A stretch of 64,000 nucleotides of DNA from Gayadomonas joobiniege G7. GTDB taxonomy: Bacteria; Pseudomonadota; Gammaproteobacteria; Enterobacterales; Alteromonadaceae. A program made the position numbers and the translations under genes. The stretch spans positions 310,001 through 374,000 of the forward strand of contig NZ_AMRX01000003.1 in the NCBI RefSeq assembly GCF_000300815.1. Direction: 5' to 3'. This document shows positions 54,062 to 64,000 of this stretch, one piece after another (positions within the stretch are counted from its first letter, which is position 1; each line of letters starts with the position of its first letter). The notes under the pieces are model-generated. The model saw only the letters and a list, made by a program, of their open reading frames with translations, did no database searches and was not told the DNA's origin.

Positions 54062-54886
54062 TTGCTTTTGTTTAAACAGGTCAGGGGTGCGGGTTTAGGA
54101 TTAAGGCGGGAGTTTATCAACTCACTTTTAAACACTGAACAAGCACCGTATCAATTTTTAGAGGTCGCACCAGAAAACTGGATTAAGTATACAGGCTCTG
54201 CCAAACCTCTATTTGAGCAGCTTGCTGAGCGCTATGCAATCAGCTGCCACGGTTTATCACTGTCTATTGGCAGTCCAGATCCGTTAGATATCGATTTTGT
54301 TAAAACGGTCAAACAGTTTTTGGATCGTTATCAGATAGAAGTTTACTCTGAGCATTTAAGCTATTGCTCTTCCGACGGACACCTTTATGACTTAATGCCG
54401 ATGCCATTTACTGACGAAGCTGTTGAACATACAGTGGCAAGGATCAAGCGGGTGCAAGACATATTAGAACGTCCGCTAGTGTTAGAAAATATTTCGTTTT
54501 ATACTTATTTGGATGACTCTCTTAGCGAGTTGGACTTTATTAAAGGTGTGCTTGCAAATAGCGGCGCTAAACTTCTATTAGATGTCAATAATGTTTATGT
54601 TAATTCGGTAAATCATGGTTACGATCCTTTTGAGTTTATCCGTCAACTGCCGAGTAAACATATTGTTTATGGTCATGTTGCTGGTCACTATAATGAAGCA
54701 GAGGATCTTATTATAGATACACATGCCAGCGCTGTAATTGATGAGGTTTGGCATTTATTAGCACATGCGTATCAGGTTCATGGTGTTTTTCCAACCGTAT
54801 TAGAAAGGGATTTTAACATGCCATCTTTAATGACACTGTTTTCTGAAGTAGATAAAATAAAACAAATACAGCAGCAAGCGGGTTAA
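54062..54886 (+). CDS. MNIO-family (DUF692) RiPP-modifying oxidase, BufB/HvfB-like
   Basis: A 274-residue TIM-barrel enzyme of the multinuclear non-heme iron-dependent oxidase family, which modifies precursor cysteines using iron and oxygen. Likely iron ligands are spread along the barrel: SCHGLSLSIG (His), YSEHLSY (Glu, His), VLENISFY (Glu), LLDVNNVYVN (Asp, Asn), YGHVAGHY (His), DTHASAV (Asp, His) and TVLERDFNMP (Glu). Starts at TTG 54062, 5 nt after the precursor stop; TTG 54068 is an alternative. It ends 3 nt before the partner gene. Confidence 0.92.
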   Translation: MLLFKQVRGAGLGLRREFINSLLNTEQAPYQFLEVAPENWIKYTGSAKPLFEQLAERYAISCHGLSLSIGSPDPLDIDFVKTVKQFLDRYQIEVYSEHLSYCSSDGHLYDLMPMPFTDEAVEHTVARIKRVQDILERPLVLENISFYTYLDDSLSELDFIKGVLANSGAKLLLDVNNVYVNSVNHGYDPFEFIRQLPSKHIVYGHVAGHYNEAEDLIIDTHASAVIDEVWHLLAHAYQVHGVFPTVLERDFNMPSLMTLFSEVDKIKQIQQQAG

Positions 54887-54889
54887 ATA

Positions 54890-55639
54890 ATGGCTTCTAG
54901 CGATTTCATAAAAACGCAAAAAGCGTTTGCAAATGCTATTCGAAATCCGGCAAGCGCACATCAACTGGCGATAGAAAGTCGGCGTTTAGCTATCTACCAG
55001 GATTTATTTTTTAATAACATTTCAGGTTTTGTAAAACAGGCATTTCCGGTATTGGCCAGTTTGTATTCAAATACTGATTGGCAATCGATGTGTGGTCAAT
55101 TTTTTAATCAGCACCAGAACAAATCTCCGTATTTTACTGATTTACGGAATGAGTTTTTAACTTTTCTTCAGCATGAATATAAAATGACTGTAAAAGATCC
55201 AGTTTTTATACAAGAACTGGCACATTACGAATGGCTAGAAATGGAAATCATGCAAACGAGTCACTTGTTTAAACAGGCTAATTTAAACCAAGTTGCCGAG
55301 CAATCATTCTATCTTGCACCTACAGCTCAATTAGTTAGCTACCCTTATCCCGTGCATAAAATTAGCCAGCAATGGCGACCAACAGAATCAAAAAGCACTA
55401 CCTATTTGATCGTTTATCTAAAAACCCCGTATAAGGCTGCGTTCAGCGAAGTCAGCGCAGCTACTGCTTGTGTGTTGGAGTTGATTAAACAAAACAACAG
55501 CAATCGGTTGTATAAGCTTGCTGATTCAATGCAGCAAATGATGCCAAAGCAAGACTTTGAAGTGATCATTGCTGGATTGAGAGATAGTCTTGCAACCTTG
55601 GCGGATGAAGGTATACTTCTGGCGCGTGAACAATTTTAA
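54890..55639 (+). CDS. DUF2063 RiPP partner protein, BufC/HvfC-like
   Basis: A 249-residue protein whose N-terminal half is the DUF2063 domain (SRRLAIYQDLFFNNISGFVK, then AFPVLASLY). Partners of this type bind the precursor leader and deliver it to the MNIO enzyme. The C-terminal half matches the winged, RRE-like region of BufC/HvfC in layout. It begins 3 nt after bufB; 13 nt later comes a small membrane-protein gene. Confidence 0.9.
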   Translation: MASSDFIKTQKAFANAIRNPASAHQLAIESRRLAIYQDLFFNNISGFVKQAFPVLASLYSNTDWQSMCGQFFNQHQNKSPYFTDLRNEFLTFLQHEYKMTVKDPVFIQELAHYEWLEMEIMQTSHLFKQANLNQVAEQSFYLAPTAQLVSYPYPVHKISQQWRPTESKSTTYLIVYLKTPYKAAFSEVSAATACVLELIKQNNSNRLYKLADSMQQMMPKQDFEVIIAGLRDSLATLADEGILLAREQF

Positions 55640-55652
55640 AACGGAGTCCAAT

Positions 55653-55778
55653 ATGGCACATCATAATGAACAAGCAGAAACGTCTAATGTATTGCACTTA
55701 CTAGCTGCAGTTGCAGTTACTATCGCATTGCCCTTATTACCGGCTGTTTTAGGTTGGTATGTTGTGTTTTCAAGATAA
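55653..55778 (+). CDS. 41-residue single-helix membrane protein, function unknown
   Basis: Starts at ATG 55653 with GGAG 6 nt upstream, 13 nt after the BufC-like stop, so probably the fourth gene of the operon. The product has a polar N terminus (MAHHNEQAETSNV) and one hydrophobic helix (LHLLAAVAVTIALPLLPAVL) followed by GWYVVFSR. The N-terminal His-His could bind metal, which is speculation. No family recognised; HvfD-type DoxX proteins are larger. Confidence 0.7.
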   Translation: MAHHNEQAETSNVLHLLAAVAVTIALPLLPAVLGWYVVFSR

Positions 55779-55839
55779 GTTTTAGCGAACTTTATGATTG
55801 GAACTCTGTCTACAATGATAAAAAATAAAAGGCTGAGTT

Positions 55840-56208
55840 ATGAATATATTACTAGTGGATGATAGTGATGCTGTGCGAATGGAACTTGCTGAAGTCCTAA
55901 GATCGCATAACTTTTTTGTTACCGAAACCAGCAATGGTTTAGAGGCAATGAATTGCCTCAAAAAAGCAAATTTTGATTTTGTGATCAGCGATTATAAAAT
56001 GCCGTTTATTGATGGTTTTAAACTCGCAGAAAACCTGATGCGAGATTTTGCTTATCAACCTGAGCAAATATTAATACTGACAACGGATACCAGTGAAAAG
56101 GTTAAGCATTTTTTAAAGCATTTTGATTTGTCATGGTTTGCTAAACCTGTTCAAGTGGACTGTATTTTGCAGGAATTGAACAAATATCAAACACAGATCG
56201 TCGCATAA
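55840..56208 (+). CDS. Single-domain response regulator (CheY-like)
   Basis: A 122-residue receiver with no output domain. The acidic pocket (LLVDDSD), the phospho-acceptor D51 (VISDYKMP), the Thr (LILTTDT) and the Lys (WFAKPV) are all present, so it should be phosphorylatable. No histidine kinase is adjacent and it is too far from motility genes to call CheY. Its position after the RiPP operon may be coincidental. Confidence 0.88.
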   Translation: MNILLVDDSDAVRMELAEVLRSHNFFVTETSNGLEAMNCLKKANFDFVISDYKMPFIDGFKLAENLMRDFAYQPEQILILTTDTSEKVKHFLKHFDLSWFAKPVQVDCILQELNKYQTQIVA

Positions 56209-56278
56209 TCTCTGCATAACTTGCATTTTATCGTAACTTTGCTTTTAATGCCGTCTGTTGAAAAAAGTGGAAGATAAA

Positions 56279-56827
56279 ATGTTTAGTCAGTCTGAGCTGG
56301 ATCTTATTAAATCCAGTATAAAAAGCATCCCTAATTACCCTAAACCTGGGGTGAATTTTAGAGATGTTACTAGCTTGGTCGAAGATGGTCAGGCTTTTGC
56401 AGCATCAGTCGATATGCTTGCCCGCGTTTATAAAGATAAAAACATTACTAAAGTTGTTGGTGCCGAAGCACGAGGTTTTGTTTTTGGAGCTGCGGTTGCA
56501 CATGTATTAAAAGCCGGTTTTGTATTGGCTCGTAAACCCAATAAATTGCCGCGTGAAACACTCGCAAAAACATATGCGTTAGAATATGGCGAAGATGAAC
56601 TTCATATCCATAAAGATGCTATTGATCATAATGATAATGTGTTATTAGTAGACGACCTGATCGCAACGGGTGGTACCATGGAAGCCGCTATTCATTTAAC
56701 TCGCTCACTTGGGGCTAAAGTTGAACATGCTGCTTTTGTAATTGCACTCCCTGATTTAGGTGGTGTGGATAAAATACAACAGCTTGGTGTGCAAGCCTTT
56801 AGTTTAGTGTCATTCGACGGAGATTAA
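56279..56827 (+). CDS. apt: Adenine phosphoribosyltransferase
   Basis: Salvages adenine to AMP with PRPP. The 182-residue chain starts at ATG 56279 (GGAAG upstream; a TTG seven codons earlier is rejected). The PRPP-binding loop is VLLVDDLIATGGT; NYPKPGVNFRDVTSL and GAEARGFVFG are typical of Apt. Genes apt-dnaX-ybaB-recR-htpG-adk follow the conserved gammaproteobacterial order. Confidence 0.95.
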   Translation: MFSQSELDLIKSSIKSIPNYPKPGVNFRDVTSLVEDGQAFAASVDMLARVYKDKNITKVVGAEARGFVFGAAVAHVLKAGFVLARKPNKLPRETLAKTYALEYGEDELHIHKDAIDHNDNVLLVDDLIATGGTMEAAIHLTRSLGAKVEHAAFVIALPDLGGVDKIQQLGVQAFSLVSFDGD

Positions 56828-56834
56828 ATCAAAG

Positions 56835-59336
56835 ATGAGTTACCAGGCATTGGCTCGAAAATGGCGCCCACAAACGTTTGCCCAATTAATGGGACAAGAA
56901 CATGTTGTCGCGGCGCTCTCTAATGCGCTAAAAAATCAAAGATTACACCATGCATATTTATTCACTGGCACGCGCGGTGTGGGAAAAACCACGATTGCAC
57001 GAATTTTTGCCAAAAGTTTGAATTGCCTAAATGGTGTAACCGAAGAGCCTTGCGGCCAATGCCAAAACTGTGTTGCGATTGATGAAGGACGCTTTGTTGA
57101 TTTAGTTGAGATAGACGCAGCATCACGCACCAAAGTCGAAGATACCCGCGAAATTTTAGACAATGTGCAATATAGTCCTACCCAAGGACGCTACAAGGTG
57201 TATCTAATCGATGAGGTACACATGCTGTCTAAACACTCATTTAATGCGTTGCTAAAAACCTTAGAAGAGCCACCAGAACATGTTAAATTTTTACTAGCGA
57301 CGACCGACCCACAAAAACTTCCGGTGACCATTTTATCTCGATGTTTGCAGTTTACGCTAAAAGCCATGACGGGCGAGCAAATTGTCCAGCAGTTGCAAAA
57401 AGTACTCTCAGCTGAACAGATAGAATATAGCCAAGATGCATTGGCCAAATTGGCCGAAGCGGCGAATGGCAGTATGCGAGATGCATTAAGTTTAACTGAT
57501 CAGGCAGTGGCGCAGGGTAACAACAAAGTAACAACAGAAATTGTGCAAGACATGCTGGGTTTGTTAGATGAACAGCAAGTGATGCGGTTGTTTCTGGCAA
57601 TCGCTGAGCAAAACATTTCAGATGCGTTAAAAATCATCGAAGAGCTCAGTTTACAAGGAGTTGATCCGGCTCAGTCTTTGCAAGCGTTATTAACCTGTTT
57701 TCATCAAGTTGCGCTATTGCAATCTGTGCCTGAGTATCAAATGTTGACGGGGAAAATTTTACCGGCCCTATACGAAGCAGCAGCTCAGTGGCCAGCTGAA
57801 TTGGTTCAGGTTTATTATCAAATATGTCTGAATGGACGGCGAGATTTACCTTTTGCGGTATCGCCAAAAGCTGGCTTAGAAATGACGGTTTTGCGTTTAT
57901 TGTCGTTTACACCAGCCAATTTAGATGGTTTTTCTGTGACCTCTATTAGCGCCGCTGCAAACGAAAAAAAAACTTTAAAAACTGAGCCGACGGGTGCAAC
58001 ACCTCAAGTTGCCGAAAAAGTGGTGACAACTGAACCAACGAAACTTGCGCAACACCCGCCTGCTCAACCAGCGATAGATAAAGCGGTTTTAGATACGAAT
58101 GAAACGAATAGCGAATCTAAAAAAGACAGCCAGATCGAACCCGATCCAACAGACACTCTTAATTTAGAAACACCGCGAGCAAAACAAACCGATTTAAACG
58201 AAGTTAAAACTGCAAAAAATTCTACGAGCGACAATCCGGCTATAGAGACCCCAGTGGCTAAACCTGAAGCCCTTGAGCCGGCTGACACTGAGTTGCTTGA
58301 TAATGATACCGACTTAGCTGCAGCAGTATCACCGAATATATTAGTGGACGAATCTGAATTGGATTCATTAAATGCTCAGCTCATGCAAATTGAATCTTTG
58401 GCCGATTCTATGCACCCCAGCTCGGCGGTACCTGAAACGCCGCCGTCGCAACCTGATCTGAATGACGACCGAGAGTCATCAATGGCAACGGGTATCGAGA
58501 TGCACGCTCTCATGCAGGGCATACGTCAGAAAAAACAAAATTTGCAAGGCAAAAATGGCAGCGACAAAACGAGTCAAGCTGCGGTCAAGCCAGATACAGT
58601 TCTTAGCTTTGACTCTGAGCCTGTACCTGAGCCAATTAGCGAGCAGTCTAAAAGCACTTCACTTGCTCAAACAGAGATGGCAGAGCAAGGTATAGAGCAA
58701 ATAAATACGGCTGCCGATGAGGCCGATTTTATCGAGCAAGATGCTGAAGTAGACAACTCGTCTTATGAAGAAAACTATCGAGCCTATTCTGAGTCGTTAA
58801 GTCAGCTGCAAAATATCCAACCGCAAGATGATGCCGCACAAGGAGCGTCAACAGGGGATCAAGTCCAAGATTTACAGGCAGAAACGGTAATAGAAAGGCC
58901 CGATATTATCGAACAATACCAGCTTCAACAAGCTGTTGAAGAAGGGATTAAATTTGCTCGTGAAGTTGATAGTTGGGCTGACCTAGTAGATAAAACACAG
59001 CTAACGGGCCTACAGCGCCAATTGATGTTACATTGCCAAGCAGATATCACGCAAGACAGCTGTGAGTTAACGCTCTCGGAGAGTCAAAAACACTTAAATT
59101 CAGACGCATTTTTTGCTGAAGTTGAGCAGCAAGTGAGTCAAGTTTTAGGTCGCACAATACAAGTTAGGTTAAAAGGGATTCAAGCGCAGGTGAGTAGCCC
59201 GCATGAAATTCAAAAACAAATCGATTTAACGCGTTTAAAATATGCGCGCAACCTGATTCACAACGATCAAAAGGTCGCTTTGTTAACAGAAACCTTTGCA
59301 GCCGAAGTGATCGATGAATCGATTAAAGCATTATAG
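56835..59336 (+). CDS. dnaX: DNA polymerase III tau/gamma subunit
   Basis: Clamp-loader ATPase (tau, 833 residues). Walker A GTRGVGKT is residues 45-52; zinc ligands C64, C73, C76, C79; LIDEVHML and the arginine finger SRC are present. Residues ~370-690 form a long acidic low-complexity linker, then the tau-specific domain V (ELTLSESQKHLNSDAF). An in-phase A9 run at codons 377-380 would give a short gamma product by slippage. It starts 7 nt after apt. Confidence 0.96.
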   Translation: MSYQALARKWRPQTFAQLMGQEHVVAALSNALKNQRLHHAYLFTGTRGVGKTTIARIFAKSLNCLNGVTEEPCGQCQNCVAIDEGRFVDLVEIDAASRTKVEDTREILDNVQYSPTQGRYKVYLIDEVHMLSKHSFNALLKTLEEPPEHVKFLLATTDPQKLPVTILSRCLQFTLKAMTGEQIVQQLQKVLSAEQIEYSQDALAKLAEAANGSMRDALSLTDQAVAQGNNKVTTEIVQDMLGLLDEQQVMRLFLAIAEQNISDALKIIEELSLQGVDPAQSLQALLTCFHQVALLQSVPEYQMLTGKILPALYEAAAQWPAELVQVYYQICLNGRRDLPFAVSPKAGLEMTVLRLLSFTPANLDGFSVTSISAAANEKKTLKTEPTGATPQVAEKVVTTEPTKLAQHPPAQPAIDKAVLDTNETNSESKKDSQIEPDPTDTLNLETPRAKQTDLNEVKTAKNSTSDNPAIETPVAKPEALEPADTELLDNDTDLAAAVSPNILVDESELDSLNAQLMQIESLADSMHPSSAVPETPPSQPDLNDDRESSMATGIEMHALMQGIRQKKQNLQGKNGSDKTSQAAVKPDTVLSFDSEPVPEPISEQSKSTSLAQTEMAEQGIEQINTAADEADFIEQDAEVDNSSYEENYRAYSESLSQLQNIQPQDDAAQGASTGDQVQDLQAETVIERPDIIEQYQLQQAVEEGIKFAREVDSWADLVDKTQLTGLQRQLMLHCQADITQDSCELTLSESQKHLNSDAFFAEVEQQVSQVLGRTIQVRLKGIQAQVSSPHEIQKQIDLTRLKYARNLIHNDQKVALLTETFAAEVIDESIKAL
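57964..57985 (+). promoter_or_regulatory. Candidate dnaX slippery site for gamma
   Basis: A run of nine A is phased as gaA AAA AAA act. A -1 shift would read AAC TTT AAA AAC TGA, ending at 57985 and yielding about 383 residues, that is domains I-III only. This matches the domain content of gamma. No strong downstream stem was seen; transcriptional slippage on A9 is an alternative mechanism. Confidence 0.55.
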
Positions 59337-59366
59337 TCAGTATAGTTAATTAGAAAGGTGGAAACT

Positions 59367-59696
59367 ATGTTTAAAGGTGGTGGCATGGGTAACATGCTTA
59401 AACAAGCACAACAAATGCAAGAACGCATGCAGCAAATGCAGCAAGAAATCGCAACAATGGAAGTGGTTGGTGAAGCGGGTGCTGGCATGGTCAAAGTCAC
59501 TATGTTGGGCAACCACAATGTAAAGCGCGTTACCATAGATCCTGATTTAATGGATGACGATAAAGAAATGATCGAAGATCTGGTTGCTGCGGCTGTAAAT
59601 GATGCAGTGCGTCGTGTCGAAGCGCAAAGCAAAGAAAAAATGGCAGAAGTGACCGGCGGTATGCAATTACCACCGGGTTTTAAAATGCCTTTTTAA
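59367..59696 (+). CDS. ybaB: Nucleoid-associated protein YbaB/EbfC
   Basis: A 109-residue dimeric DNA-binding protein. [20 protein letters not shown] at the N terminus, then [20 protein letters not shown] and the helical [18 protein letters not shown] are all family-typical. ATG 59367 is chosen with AAAGGTGG upstream; a GTG three codons earlier overlaps that site. Lies between dnaX and recR as usual. Confidence 0.95.
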   Translation: MFKGGGMGNMLKQAQQMQERMQQMQQEIATMEVVGEAGAGMVKVTMLGNHNVKRVTIDPDLMDDDKEMIEDLVAAAVNDAVRRVEAQSKEKMAEVTGGMQLPPGFKMPF

Positions 59697-59710
59697 ATTA
59701 GGTATATATT

Positions 59711-60307
59711 GTGCTCCCTCCAATTCTAGAAGAACTTATTCAAGCATTGCGCTTGTTACCGGGTGTTGGGCCTAAGTCGGCTCAGCGAATGGCGTTTTTA
59801 TTATTAGAAGATAAAGCGGGAGCAACAGCGCTGGCTTCGGCTCTGCAACAAGCGGTGAGCCATATTCATCGCTGCCAGCGTTGTCAAAACTACAGTCAAA
59901 CAGACATTTGCCATATATGCCAGCAACCTGAACGGATTAAGTTAGAGCAAATATGCGTTGTCTCTTCACCATTAGATGTATTGTCTTTTGAACAAGCGAG
60001 TTTGTATCAAGGCAGTTATTTTGTCACTCATGGCCTTTTGTCTCCCATTGACGGGATAGGTGCAGAAGAATTGAAACTGGATCAGCTGGAACAGTTAAGC
60101 AAACAACTTTCTGCCCACGGTGAGCTGATTTTAGCGTTACCTGCCAGCGTAGAAGGTGAAGCTACTAGCTACTTTATCAGTCAGTTTGCTAAGCAGCATG
60201 CCTGCAAAGTCACTAGATTAGCTCAGGGACTTTCGGCAGGTCGCGAACTGGCAAACGCAGACAGCCGCACACTCTCACATGCGTTTAGTGGACGCACACA
60301 AATTTAA
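59711..60307 (+). CDS. recR: Recombination mediator RecR
   Basis: Works with RecF and RecO to load RecA on gapped DNA. The 198-residue protein starts at GTG 59711. It has the helix-hairpin-helix (LRLLPGVGPKSAQRMAF), the C4 zinc finger (CQRCQNY and CHICQQ), a Toprim domain (ICVVSSPLDVLSFEQ) and the C-terminal RLAQGLSAGRELANAD. It follows ybaB by 14 nt. Confidence 0.96.
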   Translation: MLPPILEELIQALRLLPGVGPKSAQRMAFLLLEDKAGATALASALQQAVSHIHRCQRCQNYSQTDICHICQQPERIKLEQICVVSSPLDVLSFEQASLYQGSYFVTHGLLSPIDGIGAEELKLDQLEQLSKQLSAHGELILALPASVEGEATSYFISQFAKQHACKVTRLAQGLSAGRELANADSRTLSHAFSGRTQI

Positions 60308-60324
60308 ATAATTTAAATTTATTG

Positions 60325-60354
60325 CTTGAAAAGCTCTCTGCTCGGCCCTACTTA
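60325..60354 (+). promoter_or_regulatory. Sigma-32-type heat-shock promoter of htpG
   Basis: CTTGAAA (60325-60331) matches the heat-shock -35 exactly; CCCTACTTA (60346-60354), 14 nt later, resembles the CCCCATNTA -10. It lies 71 nt upstream of the htpG start, behind an AT palindrome at the recR end. Confidence 0.75.
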
Positions 60355-60425
60355 ACTTAGCACTAGATTATTCCTATTTATAACCGAATAAAACAGCCTA
60401 ATTGATAAGACAGGAGACGTGTTCG

Positions 60426-63111
<2,686 letters not shown>

Positions 63112-63131
63112 GTTTAACTGTCTGCCTGAAT

Positions 63132-63153
63132 AAAAGTCGCTGCGGCGACTTTT
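63132..63153 (+). terminator. Intrinsic terminator of adk
   Basis: AAAAGTCGC and GCGACTTTT form a 9-bp stem with a 4-nt loop 20 nt after the adk stop. The T-run is part of the stem. Confidence 0.8.
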
Positions 63154-63172
63154 ACACTTTTGTAACTAAATG

Positions 63173-63211
63173 TAATCTAAGCTGGCAAAAGTAAGCTAGC
63201 GTGTTAGATTA
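63173..63211. promoter_or_regulatory. Inverted repeat upstream of the mipA-like gene
   Basis: TAATCTAA (63173-63180) is inverted as TTAGATTA (63204-63211) with a 23-nt spacer, 35 nt before the next start. Candidate regulator site; mipA relatives are often under two-component control, but no regulator is encoded here. Confidence 0.35.
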
Positions 63212-63245
63212 AGCCAGTTTGAAAATCATAAACTTTGAGTTGGCT

Positions 63246-64000
63246 GTGAATATCTTAAATCGTTTTAACCCCATATTTTTTTGCTGCTTATCAATTTTGA
63301 CGTTGGGTGAGCTTAATGCGGCTGAAAAAGTAGAGGTCGGGCAATGGAATTTTTCGCTGTCTGGCGGTTATGGCAAACTCTCGAACCCACTCTCACAAGC
63401 GGATGACTTTACGCTTTATTTAGTCCCATCTGCCTATTATTATGGTGAAAACTGGTACTTTGATAACGGTGATCTCGGTTACACTGTTCTGCAACAAACA
63501 AACTATTCAGTGTCAATTATCAGCCAATTAAATGCTGAATACGCGCACTTTGCTGACTGGCACCCAAATAATTTTTTTCTTAGCACAGCACAAAGTAATT
63601 TGAGCTTTTCTGAAGCTGACTCCTCGCCTAACTCACCACCTGATGCAAATGATGATCTGCAATATTGGCAAAAGTCACCAGATGAAATAGAGTCTGACGA
63701 AACTCATAAATCTGTTATCAATTGGCGAGATCTTAGCAGCCGCCGGCTCGCTATTGACGTTGGTATACAAGGTCATTGGTTTATTAGCAGCCAGCAAAGC
63801 ATCCGTATGCGTTTAATGCATGATATTAATTCAGTTTATGATGGTTTTCATGCGTCGCTTGAGTACAAACATCAATGGCGCTTTAAAAAACTAATGTTGT
63901 CCGCTCATTTAGGTTGGCTCTGGAAAAGTCGTGATTTAGCAAACTATTATTATGGGGTAAGTGATAAAGATACAAAAACTCAAGCTTTGTGGTATCAACC
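63246..64000 (+). CDS. MipA/OmpV-family outer-membrane protein (N-terminal part)
   Basis: The frame starts at GTG 63246 and is still open at the window edge, so about 251 residues are seen. A signal peptide (to about residue 25, ELNAAEK) is followed by barrel strands. Family-typical blocks are WNFSLSGGYGKLSNP, the RRLAIDVGIQGHW turn, RLMHDINSVYDGFHASLEYK and NYYYGVSDKD. MipA is a scaffold for murein synthesis complexes in Escherichia coli; OmpV relatives are porin-like. A polar insert near residues 115-155 is longer than I would expect. Confidence 0.82.
   Translation, partial: MNILNRFNPIFFCCLSILTLGELNAAEKVEVGQWNFSLSGGYGKLSNPLSQADDFTLYLVPSAYYYGENWYFDNGDLGYTVLQQTNYSVSIISQLNAEYAHFADWHPNNFFLSTAQSNLSFSEADSSPNSPPDANDDLQYWQKSPDEIESDETHKSVINWRDLSSRRLAIDVGIQGHWFISSQQSIRMRLMHDINSVYDGFHASLEYKHQWRFKKLMLSAHLGWLWKSRDLANYYYGVSDKDTKTQALWYQ

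Noticed and set aside
58119-58125. AAAAAAG heptamer in dnaX as the frameshift site
   Set aside because: It resembles the Escherichia coli site but is phased AAA AAA G rather than A AAA AAG, so tandem -1 slippage would not be favoured.

Overview
The window is about 64 kb of AT-leaning gammaproteobacterial chromosome. Gene content and order point to a marine member of the Alteromonadales or a close relative. Supporting signs are a TonB2-type energy-transduction operon (DUF3450-ttpC-exbB-exbD-tonB-TPR), motY next to rnt, a DUF4105/DUF3015 pair, the pgsA-Gly-Cys-Leu tRNA arrangement, and several TonB-dependent or TPR proteins. The species cannot be named from the sequence alone.

Layout. 1-1.9 kb: end of uvrC, pgsA and a six-gene tRNA array (Gly-Cys-Leu-Gly-Gly-Leu). 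2.2-5.4 kb: a RidA-family protein, bfd, a 2-Cys peroxiredoxin, rnt and motY. 5.5-9.8 kb (minus strand): a TPP-riboswitch-controlled thiamine salvage operon with a TonB-dependent receptor, a YkoF-like thiamine-binding protein, a PnuT-like permease, a kinase and DUF3010. 10-13.8 kb: gshA, a lytic-transglycosylase lipoprotein and a receiver-TPR protein. 13.9-20.5 kb: a second TPP riboswitch and the thiC-thiO-thiS-thiG-thiDE-thiF biosynthesis operon. Uptake and synthesis of thiamine are therefore encoded within 15 kb under the same ligand. 20.6-21.5 kb: tRNA-Trp, holD, rimI.

21.5-35.3 kb holds a complete enterobacterial-type cellulose locus: bcsRQABZC on the minus strand and divergent bcsEFG on the plus strand. 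BcsG is the phosphoethanolamine transferase that decorates cellulose. The BcsZ homologue is short and appears to have lost catalytic carboxylates. 35.3-41.3 kb: msrB, azurin, DUF3015, DUF4105, a family-25 glycosyltransferase and an MFS transporter.

41.3-44.7 kb is a decayed mobile region at prfC, the classic integration gene of SXT/R391 ICEs. A 26-codon orphan copy of the prfC 5' end lies 2.77 kb upstream of the intact prfC start. Between the two copies are a frameshifted integrase, an ArdA-like scrap, candidate integrase arm sites and an apparently intact hipBA toxin-antitoxin pair. Upstream of the orphan copy are a second hipA tail, a mobile-mystery-protein-A-like tail and three perfect hairpins in a row.

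44.7-48 kb: prfC and argS. 48.5-53.5 kb: the TonB2 operon. 53.6-55.8 kb: a bufferin/HvfABC-like RiPP locus. It comprises a precursor with a six-fold 48-bp repeat carrying EGKCG motifs, an MNIO (DUF692) enzyme, its DUF2063 partner, and an unannotated 41-residue membrane protein. 55.8-64 kb: a single-domain response regulator, apt, dnaX (with an in-phase A9 slippery run that would yield a gamma-length product), ybaB, recR, htpG (with a sigma-32-like promoter), adk, and the beginning of a MipA/OmpV-family gene cut by the window edge.

Family assignments come from reading the translations. No database search was possible.
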